Positions 6,901-13,259 of a DNA stretch of 13,259 nucleotides are shown here, piece after piece. The notes below the pieces were generated by a model. The model was not told where the DNA came from. It made no database searches and worked only from the letters and a program-made list of their open reading frames with translations. The stretch is taken from positions 1 through 13,259 of the forward strand of contig CAYJEQ010000075.1 of assembly GCA_964369235.1 (NCBI GenBank). Direction: 5' to 3'. The position numbers and the translations under genes are program-made. Source of the stretch: CAYJEQ01 sp964369235. GTDB lineage: Bacteria > Bacillota > Clostridia > Oscillospirales > Ruminococcaceae. Position 1 is the stretch's first letter. Every line of letters starts with the position of its first letter.

Positions 6901-9900
6901 CATCAATAAACCAGAAGTCAAAGGCTACATTGTCTTCGCTATTTTCTGCTAATGTTGGGAATGATAGACCTTTTTGATTATACTCAATCTCTGTTGTAGC
7001 AGAAAGATTATCATCAGCTACTTCAAAGTCGGTATCTCCATCTGTAATAGTATCTTTACCATCTTCTGTTGTGAAAGATACTTGGTGTATTGTACGAGTT
7101 GTCTCTATGGTAAACAGTACTGCACAAGGTGTGCTTGTAGCACCACCAATATCGTTAACGGTAATTTTACCATAATTTAGAGATATGTTAGATACTATAT
7201 CAGCATCAATACCTGTTTCTACTAATGTAATATTCTCAGCATTTAACACTCCATCACCCCAGATACTTAGAGCTGTTTCTGTGCCGTCTTTGTCTATTAC
7301 ATGAGCGACTATTTCTAAAACTTCAAAGCCTTCATCCACTGTGTATAGAAGACCTGTATCGTATCTGCCTGCAGCTGGTTTTGGATCCATATCTGCAAAC
7401 TGAACTTCCTGTGCTGTAGATGATAGTCCTGAAGTTACAGGTAGTTTTAATCCGTTAAAAGTATTAAGGGTTGTGTCATCCTTTAGATGCTGTGCTGACA
7501 CCTGTGTATGTCCGTTGTGGTTAATAGCTACAAATGGCTTACCAGCAAAATGCGCTACAAACTCTACATCACCTGTAATTACAACATCATTAGGATTATC
7601 AGTCTGTCCTGTAACTACACCTTCGCTAGAATCCATGGAATATTCCCAATAGATAAAGCTCATTAGGTTTTTCCAAGTATCACTACTTGTAATACTTGTT
7701 GTTGGGACAGTGCCTGTGTATTTAGCTAGATAATCTACATCGGTGGAATCTGCTACACCTGTTGTATCAATGCTATTACCAAAGATATCAGCATTGGTTT
7801 CGCCAATCTCACCAAATAGACCAAAGCTTACAGTAAAGCTCTGTTTAGTAAACTGTGGCTGTAGTGTTAGATTTTCATCTATTTCCATTGCCATTAATAG
7901 ATCATCTGTTGTTGCTATAACATTGCCTGCTCCATCTGTCCAGCCAGCGAAATTATATCCATATGCAGCTTGGCTACGGGATTTCCCTAGTGAATCTGTT
8001 AGATGTGCTATTGTTAAAGTTGTACCTTCATCTACCTGAATAATATTGGTAACAGAACTTGCCTGTCCCTCTGTAGCAGCTAGGAAGGTAACTGTATTTT
8101 GGTTACGGTTAAATACACTGTATAATGTAGTGTTGCTAGAATGGGAAGCTCCTGCTAAGCTACTAGATGTGTTATAAGTAACTGAGCTAGTAGTATTTCT
8201 TCCCCAACCTGCAAAGTTATAGTGTTCATTTGCAGTCGGAACTGGTATATCTGCTAAATCTACTTTTACAGTATAACTAGTGCTCCAGTTATCTGGATTA
8301 TAAACTGGATCTGGGTATAGCTCTGCATTTGTTGTATATAGAGGACTTCTAAGCCTGTTCTCAATTACTACAAAGCTGTCTGTTAACTCTTCTACTGTAG
8401 TACCATCTTTGGAGATTGTACCACCTGTAGTTGTCTTAAATGTTAAAACCACCTGGTATTTATCTGGTATCCCGTCACCAGCTTCTATTCCACCATCTTT
8501 ACCAATTACATCTGCCTCAAAAACTGGGTAGAAGTGTGATTTGTTGTATAGTGTAGAGGAAGCTGGGTTATTGCGTGTGGTTACTGAAGATGTATTATAA
8601 TACTGCATTCTCCAACCAGCAAAAGCATAACCCTCTGGTGGTGTTATCCTTGGTACCTGTGATGTTGTAATATTACCTGTGTAATCTGTATAGCCAGAAG
8701 TTGCTAGGAGTATAGTCTTCCCATCTTCTGTATCGCCATCTTCCCAACTACCTACTAGGGATGTATTGCTGTAATCATAATTATTAAACACTACATGAGG
8801 TACTATATAAACTAGATATCTATTAGTTGTAGTAAATTCCTCACCGAAATAGTTTTCACCAGTAGTTGTGGCGTTTAAATAAGTCGGGCTAGAGTAATAA
8901 TAACTTCCATTTAAAGTTTCCTTTACACCGTGAACTACTAACTGTACTGTATCATAATCCTCTGTTAAAGAAGTCTTTATAGCTGTGGTTATATAACCAC
9001 TATCTGCCATAACATACTCTTTACCTGCCACTAAATCACCTGTTCCAACTATCCCTAGAGTTATCTCTTTACTATCTCCTTTTTCAACCATTAGTGCGTT
9101 GTTAGAGATAGTTATTGTAGGATTTTGATATAGTCCTACATCAACCCAACCGTCTTCTAGTTCTTCTTGAGTGATATATTTTATTGCTTCAAAACCAGTT
9201 GTATCTCCATAGAACTGTACCCCTTCAGTCTGTTCGTTAAGCTGATGTGGGTAGTTATTATTCTTGCTTAGGCTCACTGTTTCATCTGTTGGCATTATGG
9301 ACATACGGTATTTTTCCCATAGATTTAAAGATAGGTTCTTTAGATCCATGATTAGATTATACTCTGTACGCTCGGTGGCATCTGTCTCACCCTTAGGTGG
9401 TAGTTTTAGTGTGTACTCCCCTGTAGAAGAATAGTAAGTAGCTCTGTATGCAGTATCTGTATCTGTATCTATATCTTTAAAATATAGTGAGCTATATCCA
9501 GTTAGGAATTTATCACCATCTACAAAATTATATATCCCGTCAGGAATATCTAATAAACTTTCGGTAAATACTGTACCTGATACTGTATACCAATTAAATA
9601 TATACTTACCAATATTTTGAGAGGTTGCTTCGCTAATCATACCATCGTATACTAGCTCACCACCAACATCAGTATATCCTTTAAATCTAGAATACACTCC
9701 TGCATAAGATATACTATTATCGCCAGCTAGATATGTATCAGCTTCATCTGCTTCTAATAGTAACTCTACATAAGCATTAGTACCTAGCTTTATTTCGTCC
9801 ACTGTTAGATAGATGTATTTTGCCTCTGTTGGATCGGTTGTTACATCTGCTTCGGTGTACTCAGGGGTTAGCTCTGTCATTGGTACCCCATCATAGCTAA

Positions 9901-12900
9901 CATCTGTTAGATAGGTAATAGCATAAATACCTTCTGCCCAACCTGTTGGTAGTTTTATTGGGTTATCTACATCTCTTAGAGATATAGTACTACTGCTTGT
10001 ACCTACTACATTTCCCTCAATATCAAATAGTGGAACATTTTTCTCTGGCAGTGTTATTAATAGATTATATTCTCTATATTCACGGTCAGGAGATGCAAGA
10101 TCCATACCTAGCACCAAGTCATCATGCTGATATCCTAGATATGTTACCCCTGCATATACTGTAGATGTACCTGTTTCGGTTTCTTTACCTGGGAATAGGT
10201 TAATACTATCGCTGTTTTTTACTACTATATATACATCTGATGTACAGTCCATAGCAAGTAGTCTTCCATAAGTTGTTTGGTCATATTCAATACCACTGGA
10301 AGTTGTAAGACCAAAATCGTCTGTTACACTATAAGATGTACTATAGTTAGGGTAATAATCAATATAGTAATTTTCTTCGCCTTCTAAAGTATATGCTGGA
10401 CCTAAGTCTACATAGGCTTCAGTGAAAATAGAGTAACTTGTCTTATCCTCAACCTGAGTAGTTACCATAAAGCTATTACCTGGAATTGTTATAGCATTAT
10501 TTGTTGATGAGTAGTTGTTTATAATTTTGCCTTCTAGATCGTACTTCATCCAAGTATCACCATTATCATCTGTGATAAATGATATATTAGGATCCTCACC
10601 TACATATTTAAAGTTCTCAGTGTTAAACTTAAAATATGCTGCTGTACCTCTAGGATATCTTATATAACTTGAAGTTACACCAGTTACTGATCCATAATAA
10701 CTTGGAAGATAGAACACACTGTTAGTTGCAATAATAGAATTTCTTGTTGCAGAATCCTCTACTACAGCCTTTGCCAGTGTTGACATTTTATTCATTGAAG
10801 TAGTTTTTGTATATTCAAACCTAGCTAAAATTGTTGAAGTTTGTTTCTCTGCATCTGGATCAACAAACACACCTTCAACTCCGCCACCTTCTACTTCTCT
10901 ACCTTCTGTAGTTAGTGTTAGAGTAATGTTACTTTCTCCACCCTCTACCTCTCCACTTGGATTTTTTCTATCTCGAGTGTAGCAAAAGCCTAAAAATGAA
11001 CTATAGCTACTTGGTGAGTTGGATGCTAACATCTTAAGGCTATCCATCTCTAATCTCATAGATGTTATATATTCACCTGTAGCTGCTATTGGTAAAGTAA
11101 CTGTAGTTGAATTACTAGGAGCTAAATATCTTTGTTCCTCAGTTTGTAGGTTGGTTGTATATACAAACTCTATATCTCCTTCTATCATATATCTACTAGC
11201 AGTTCTATACAGATAAAAACTTCTATTTAAATGCTCTAGATGGGCTGGATCTTCAGCATTAAAATCTAAGGTTACATTATAATATGTCAGAGATGAGGAT
11301 TTTTCATCTTCTTCTATATCATTTGAGAAATTTGTGTGAAGTCTAACATATGTGTAATTAGCACTCGTATATCCTGTATCCCCAGACACAAAATGTGGAC
11401 TAGTGGAACTGTATAGATCCATTTTCAGGTTGTCCACGCCTGCTTTATACTCCCATGTTAACATATTCTCATCAAGAAGCTCTCCTGTTTCATGATGGGT
11501 AATTGTAACTGGCATATCAATTAGATTGCCTTCTGTTGGCTGTGAGAACTTACCGTAGAAACTTCCTGAAAGTGACATACCCGAAGCTTTCCCAGCAGAT
11601 ACTAGACCTCTGTCAGAGATAACTAGATGTATGCTAGATGTGCCATCGGGAATATTTACATTTAGAGTATAAGAATTAAAATCAATAACATCAGATTTAA
11701 CTCCAGCTTCGTCTGTAAAGTAATATCCTACAATTATACCTGACACACCACCTAGGTTAATTCTCTCTGGTGCAAACTCATCGGGAATTTCCATATTGAT
11801 AATATTATTTCTATAGTAAATATGTGCAATATCTTCATCTCTATCATCTGTAGATACAAAATTTGATAAAGTAAAGGAATATGGAGTCGCACTGCTATCC
11901 TCAGCATTTACTTTAGTAGGTGATACTATTGTAGAATTAAATCTATCTTCATAGGTATAGTCTGGAATATTAACTACCATACTACCTAAGTCTATAGTCT
12001 TAGCCTCTGTATCATATCCTGTATGTGTATTTACTAGCTGATTATATCTTGCTTCCATAGGCTTTAAAGAGGTTACTGTTTCATTTTCACCTACTATTAG
12101 ATCATATTCATACAGAGGTTTTTCCCCGTAGTAAGCATAATAAGTGGATGAATAGACATTTATTGGTGTTGTAACCCATATATTGCTTTTTGGAATAGAA
12201 CCTTCTAACATATCTATAGTTCTTGACTGATATATGGTACTATCATTATTTAAGTTTGTAGATAAGCTATTATAATAGGAAAAAGAGGTCTTTTTAAAAG
12301 AAAAACCACTACCATTATTTTTATATCCAAAAGAACCTAAAAACCTGTTATATGTTTCACCATCATCATCGGTTACGGTACTGTCATATATGTGAGCAAT
12401 ACCCTCAGGCAACCTTACCTCTAGCTGAAAATCTGATACTGGCATATGTGGTTTATCATTAAATTTAAACTGATTAAAATAAGTTGTCATTACATATTCA
12501 TCATAATCATTTTTTAAATAAACAATACCATTAGATGCTAACCATAGATCACTTTCCTCACCTAGCGTTTGGTATCCACTTACTGCAAGGTATGGGTTAG
12601 TTCCTACACCTACATAGTCGATTATATTCCCTGTATAGGTAAGTGCAGAGGTATCTATCTTATGCTGAAAACTCTGTAGCTCATCACCTACAGGATCTTC
12701 ACCACTAGCTGTATCACCTATTTGTATACCGAACAGTGCATCAGGATTATTTACCATGGTATAACCTATAGCACCTGCTGGTGTCCCCTCTGAAACATTA
12801 TACTGAGTCTTATGGTGTCCATAATCATATCCCACCTCAAAGGTAAGCTTAATACCTGTATCGCTTACAGATCCATTTGCTATTGTATAAGTAAGTAGTG

Positions 12901-13259
12901 TTCGATCGCCATTAATGCTTACACTCTTTAGACCACTACCAGTATTATTAGGATACTCTACTATAGCAAATGGGAAGAATTCACCTACATCATATGGATC
13001 GATATCGATGGTAACCTGTCTATCCACACTACCTAGTGTATCATCACGATTTATCTGGATAGTATAGGTTATACGATTACCTTCATTACCTGTGTAGTTA
13101 ATATAATCCCACAAAGTATCATCAGTACCATCATAAATCGGAATATCACTATTAACTAAGATTAGTGGTTGTACCAATTCATGGGTTACTGGGATTAATG
13201 GACTTGGGCTTACACTTGGCAGTGGGCTCTCACTTGGCAGTGGGCTCTCACTTGGCAGT
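3932..13259 (-). CDS. Giant multidomain cell-surface protein with three-helix C-terminal membrane anchor (5' end outside the window)
   Basis: The minus-strand frame is open from the right edge to the TAA at 3932: at least 3108 residues. A TTG at 13177 could be read as a start, but no ribosome binding site precedes it and coding sequence of the same style continues upstream, so the true start and signal peptide lie outside. Modules in order: Pro-Ser-Glu repeats (edge to 13203); a beta-rich Tyr/Ser/Thr/Asp region of about 1400 residues; an SdrD-B-like domain (about 9350-9590); seven InlB B-repeat-like modules (about 6165-8830); four tandem repeats (about 4930-6155); a Gly/Pro/Thr stalk (about 4530-4900); an X2-like Ig domain; three transmembrane helices. 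This build is typical of long adhesins or stalked surface proteins of Gram-positive bacteria. No enzyme domain, RGD or sortase motif is visible. The bound partner is unknown. The gene has its own terminator, so it is not in an operon with the EAL gene. Confidence 0.88.
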   Translation of the reverse strand, partial: LPSESPLPSESPLPSVSPSPLIPVTHELVQPLILVNSDIPIYDGTDDTLWDYINYTGNEGNRITYTIQINRDDTLGSVDRQVTIDIDPYDVGEFFPFAIVEYPNNTGSGLKSVSINGDRTLLTYTIANGSVSDTGIKLTFEVGYDYGHHKTQYNVSEGTPAGAIGYTMVNNPDALFGIQIGDTASGEDPVGDELQSFQHKIDTSALTYTGNIIDYVGVGTNPYLAVSGYQTLGEESDLWLASNGIVYLKNDYDEYVMTTYFNQFKFNDKPHMPVSDFQLEVRLPEGIAHIYDSTVTDDDGETYNRFLGSFGYKNNGSGFSFKKTSFSYYNSLSTNLNNDSTIYQSRTIDMLEGSIPKSNIWVTTPINVYSSTYYAYYGEKPLYEYDLIVGENETVTSLKPMEARYNQLVNTHTGYDTEAKTIDLGSMVVNIPDYTYEDRFNSTIVSPTKVNAEDSSATPYSFTLSNFVSTDDRDEDIAHIYYRNNIINMEIPDEFAPERINLGGVSGIIVGYYFTDEAGVKSDVIDFNSYTLNVNIPDGTSSIHLVISDRGLVSAGKASGMSLSGSFYGKFSQPTEGNLIDMPVTITHHETGELLDENMLTWEYKAGVDNLKMDLYSSTSPHFVSGDTGYTSANYTYVRLHTNFSNDIEEDEKSSSLTYYNVTLDFNAEDPAHLEHLNRSFYLYRTASRYMIEGDIEFVYTTNLQTEEQRYLAPSNSTTVTLPIAATGEYITSMRLEMDSLKMLASNSPSSYSSFLGFCYTRDRKNPSGEVEGGESNITLTLTTEGREVEGGGVEGVFVDPDAEKQTSTILARFEYTKTTSMNKMSTLAKAVVEDSATRNSIIATNSVFYLPSYYGSVTGVTSSYIRYPRGTAAYFKFNTENFKYVGEDPNISFITDDNGDTWMKYDLEGKIINNYSSTNNAITIPGNSFMVTTQVEDKTSYSIFTEAYVDLGPAYTLEGEENYYIDYYPNYSTSYSVTDDFGLTTSSGIEYDQTTYGRLLAMDCTSDVYIVVKNSDSINLFPGKETETGTSTVYAGVTYLGYQHDDLVLGMDLASPDREYREYNLLITLPEKNVPLFDIEGNVVGTSSSTISLRDVDNPIKLPTGWAEGIYAITYLTDVSYDGVPMTELTPEYTEADVTTDPTEAKYIYLTVDEIKLGTNAYVELLLEADEADTYLAGDNSISYAGVYSRFKGYTDVGGELVYDGMISEATSQNIGKYIFNWYTVSGTVFTESLLDIPDGIYNFVDGDKFLTGYSSLYFKDIDTDTDTAYRATYYSSTGEYTLKLPPKGETDATERTEYNLIMDLKNLSLNLWEKYRMSIMPTDETVSLSKNNNYPHQLNEQTEGVQFYGDTTGFEAIKYITQEELEDGWVDVGLYQNPTITISNNALMVEKGDSKEITLGIVGTGDLVAGKEYVMADSGYITTAIKTSLTEDYDTVQLVVHGVKETLNGSYYYSSPTYLNATTTGENYFGEEFTTTNRYLVYIVPHVVFNNYDYSNTSLVGSWEDGDTEDGKTILLATSGYTDYTGNITTSQVPRITPPEGYAFAGWRMQYYNTSSVTTRNNPASSTLYNKSHFYPVFEADVIGKDGGIEAGDGIPDKYQVVLTFKTTTGGTISKDGTTVEELTDSFVVIENRLRSPLYTTNAELYPDPVYNPDNWSTSYTVKVDLADIPVPTANEHYNFAGWGRNTTSSVTYNTSSSLAGASHSSNTTLYSVFNRNQNTVTFLAATEGQASSVTNIIQVDEGTTLTIAHLTDSLGKSRSQAAYGYNFAGWTDGAGNVIATTDDLLMAMEIDENLTLQPQFTKQSFTVSFGLFGEIGETNADIFGNSIDTTGVADSTDVDYLAKYTGTVPTTSITSSDTWKNLMSFIYWEYSMDSSEGVVTGQTDNPNDVVITGDVEFVAHFAGKPFVAINHNGHTQVSAQHLKDDTTLNTFNGLKLPVTSGLSSTAQEVQFADMDPKPAAGRYDTGLLYTVDEGFEVLEIVAHVIDKDGTETALSIWGDGVLNAENITLVETGIDADIVSNISLNYGKITVNDIGGATSTPCAVLFTIETTRTIHQVSFTTEDGKDTITDGDTDFEVADDNLSATTEIEYNQKGLSFPTLAENSEDNVAFDFWFIDADGDGEFSEGDTEVSDDTLFNMNITEDLNFVVSYKADLNNDNIPDYKQVKFIYVSSDTEKLTVADVDGEEVVEYVTATANLEGVNTAVPTGTGVVKTLNEEQVNLFAFSEWNFYENNPDKTYFTATDGSNLSAVDDGNLSGNYFETTEEDSFTVVYVEAMLTRVGYQVSFEVQDPTDNTVVEKETQSVIIGNKPTAPVIEDMIVPEGYEIVGWHIQGDTSHTLLDPTKTEVTKNDINYVAKLMPKEDVSLGGDMVLTAQGFGVEYDEIKDMTDEELLYSVLENSDATAWNRENGKYYDESDMFVSPEDLEKLREAGETGDIVEITIMVTDLETGETVSKDIIVSVGGSYTTNDLDDPDTEADDGKPEIGITANGFVLDQSELEGYNEEVSLEKSEADAYILGTGEQQDIIVDEEDRDTIASAGTAGGFYEQKYSTTVDGNTAETTVTMVVTGTQTNVETSGDTSLAITALGFNISNSESKDLDPATAIENSAVEAMIVETGADISDIVVDEEQLAAINNAGPMGGIFPLTYTAETTVTNPDTGLEEVITVSTTVMIAVEGEEVSTNADNSTALTAKDFTIAYEDLVNLDGDKSKELAEALAIYTPTNTDLSEYIAVDQTQLDEIKNAPTEGGVYDLTYSITHEDGSITEVIIQVTVAPQVEIPVVTYPDNDDGSRPGGGSGGGGGGGTVGDDEPSTTPSTSPTTTTAPEATEGPTATQAPTPQPTNPVIPGILTPQPTPEQTPQPTPTTDTTSPSQPEDNDGTTGAGTTEEGSSGDDTTDGGYNENGYVNPEGQLEVPSTIFPESTIEKVTVGGAEISSEHYFLDSNGNVTLSPDYISTLADGEHTITVEVNGKKYSTTIIVNNGVPTTAGPLLEVSGAAWSLLNVILTVITFILALILLSKKSKQIYLDAAGEKVKESIIKTKVFSLVITLVAVIMLIFTQNWTGEMVLINWWTICFVVITIVQILVSRKKLDDHKEDERSTDMRQVS
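3975..4267 (-). other. Three-helix C-terminal membrane anchor of the giant protein
   Basis: After PTTAGPLLEVSGAAW come three hydrophobic helices: SLLNVILTVITFILALILL (about 4200-4260), then VFSLVITLVAVIMLIF (about 4085-4132), then INWWTICFVVITIVQILV (about 3995-4050). Lys-rich stretches follow helix 1 (LSKKSKQ) and helix 3 (SRKKLDDHK), while NWTGE lies between helices 2 and 3. By the positive-inside rule the giant domain is outside and the C-terminus inside. No LPXTG is present. From memory, similar anchors with an AW-LLN start recur in uncharacterised Clostridia surface proteins. Confidence 0.75.
4306..4525 (-). other. X2-like immunoglobulin-fold domain before the membrane anchor
   Basis: The segment from EGQLEVPSTIF to STTIIVNNG holds the pattern of X2/CBM-X2-like Ig domains: VTVGGAEISSEHYFLDSNG, then VTLSPDYISTLADGEHTITV, then an EVNGKKYSTTI strand. 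About 70 residues. It sits between the stalk and the helices and is probably a spacer domain. Confidence 0.5.
4530..4900 (-). repeat. Gly/Pro/Thr-rich stalk with short DNA repeats
   Basis: The encoded stretch starts with a Gly run (RPGGGSGGGGGGG) and continues as PSTTPSTSP, ATQAPTPQPT and TPQPTPEQTPQPTPTT, ending in an Asp/Thr/Gly-rich part. An 18-bp DNA block, GGAGTTGGCTGTGGGGTT, occurs at 4662-4679 and 4686-4703 (24-bp period), with a 12-bp relic at 4731-4742. Such linkers lift adhesin domains through the cell wall and tend to vary in length between strains. Confidence 0.8.
4930..6155 (-). repeat. Four tandem repeats of about 90 residues in the giant protein, family not recognised
   Basis: Four units start with LTAQGF (about 6140), ITANGF (about 5810), ITALGF (about 5510) and LTAKDF (about 5195). 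Each continues with a helix-like acidic stretch, a core such as DIIVDEEDRDTIASAGTAGG, DIVVDEEQLAAINNAGPMGG or YIAVDQTQLDEIKNAPTEGG, a YxLTY-type strand, and a closing TVTMVV-like strand. The first copy is the most divergent (VSPEDLEKLREAGETGD). Strongly acidic, no Cys. Probably beta-sandwich modules with one helix; I cannot name the family. Confidence 0.7.
6165..8830 (-). repeat. Seven degenerate InlB B-repeat-like modules in the giant protein
   Basis: Modules open with a beta strand such as NTVTFLAA, SFTVSFGLFG or YQVSFEVQD and carry an aromatic-Trp turn: FAGWRM (near 8615), FAGWGR (near 8205), FAGWTD (near 7950), IYWEYS (near 7650), FDFWFI (near 6910), FSEWNF (near 6565) and IVGWHI (near 6265). 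They close with strands such as FYPVFEAD, LYSVFNRN or FVAHFAGK. This is the pattern of the Listeria-Bacteroides (InlB B-repeat, Flg_new) family, found in Gram-positive surface proteins. The first three copies fit best; copies four to six have lost the Gly before Trp. Confidence 0.65.
6767..6904 (-). other. Asp-rich putative calcium-binding loops
   Basis: DADGDGEFSEGD (6869-6904) fits an EF-hand-like DxDxDG loop with a following Glu. DLNNDNIPD (6767-6793) fits the DxNxDxxPD pattern seen in calcium-binding linkers of large surface proteins. A related GDGIPDKYQ sits near 8455-8485. These loops join neighbouring B-repeat-like modules and may stiffen them when calcium is bound. Confidence 0.55.
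9350..9590 (-). other. SdrD-B/Cna-B-like domain within the giant protein
   Basis: TVSGTVFTESLLDIPDGIYN opens the domain, followed by FVDGDKFLTGYSSLYFKDID, then TAYRATYYSSTGEYTLKLPPKG. This is the order of prealbumin-like SdrD-B or Cna-B modules: VSGxVFxD, Asp-rich loop, VxLxD strand, GxYxFxxLPxG. About 80 residues. It follows a stretch that reads like DUF11-type repeats. Confidence 0.5.
13203..13259 (-). repeat. 18-bp tandem repeat coding for Pro-Ser-Glu hexapeptides at the window edge
   Basis: CTTGGCAGTGGGCTCTCA occurs identically at 13215-13232 and 13233-13250, with a third partial copy at 13251-13259 and a 12-bp degenerate relic at 13203-13214. On the coding strand it gives LPSESP LPSESP LPSVSP SP. 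The array runs out of the window, so its copy number is unknown. It probably forms a flexible linker. Confidence 0.85.

Noticed and set aside
7743..8039. Plus-strand open frame of 98 codons
   Set aside because: Antisense to the B-repeat-like region of the giant gene with no start signals; a shadow of that reading frame.
9938..9955. KLPTGW in the giant protein as a sortase signal
   Set aside because: It is LPTG without the middle residue, lies in the middle of the chain, and is not followed by a helix and basic tail.
13175..13177. TTG at 13177 as the start of the giant gene
   Set aside because: No ribosome binding site precedes it, and the frame stays open with Pro-Ser-Glu repeats to the window edge, so the gene begins outside.
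13203..13259. Tandem repeat at the right edge as a CRISPR array
   Set aside because: Units are 18 bp, directly adjacent without spacers, and in frame with the coding sequence.

Overview
The window is AT-rich DNA with a low-G+C Gram-positive character. Ribosome binding sites are strong (AAGGAG or AAGGGG), promoters are SigA-like with 17-bp spacers, and the Rho-independent terminators are A/T-flanked hairpins. The giant surface protein, with its Pro/Thr stalk and three-helix C-terminal anchor, resembles secreted proteins of Clostridia, probably Lachnospirales-like. This placement is an inference from style; there is no rRNA or other marker gene.

All four convincing genes lie on the minus strand. 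In transcription order they are: (i) an enormous cell-surface protein whose reading frame is still open at the right edge (3932-13259, at least 3108 residues visible); (ii) a membrane-bound dCache-GGDEF-EAL protein with a degenerate GGDEF motif and an intact EAL site (1383-3593); (iii) an HxlR/DUF24-family regulator with two cysteines (766-1113); (iv) an FMN nitroreductase (108-656). Each unit is punctuated. A terminator follows the giant gene (3872-3914), the EAL gene has its own promoter (3635-3663) and a terminator (1320-1353), the HxlR gene has a promoter (1173-1201), and the nitroreductase has a near-consensus promoter (696-724) and a near-perfect bidirectional terminator (55-85). The first 50 bases hold one and a half further terminators that probably stop a plus-strand gene outside the window.

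The HxlR and nitroreductase genes look like a compact thiol/electrophile-sensing module. A perfect 20-bp palindrome sits between the regulator's stop codon and the nitroreductase promoter, centred about 64 bp upstream of the predicted start point, which suits an activator. This resembles the known HypR-HypO and YodB-type systems of Bacillus.

The giant protein reads, from the left edge of the protein: a Pro-Ser-Glu hexapeptide repeat at the window edge; about 1400 residues of beta-rich, Tyr/Ser/Thr-rich sequence with one SdrD-B/Cna-B-like domain near its end; seven degenerate InlB B-repeat-like modules mixed with Asp-rich putative calcium loops; four tandem repeats of about 90 residues that I cannot assign; a Gly/Pro/Thr stalk; an X2-like Ig domain; and three transmembrane helices in place of an LPXTG signal. 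It is probably a long adhesin or fibre-like surface protein. The neighbouring c-di-GMP phosphodiesterase could link its display to c-di-GMP signalling, but the only evidence for that is adjacency. The most interesting unexplained parts are the N-terminal beta region, the four-repeat block, the membrane anchor, and the inverted and direct repeats upstream of the EAL gene.
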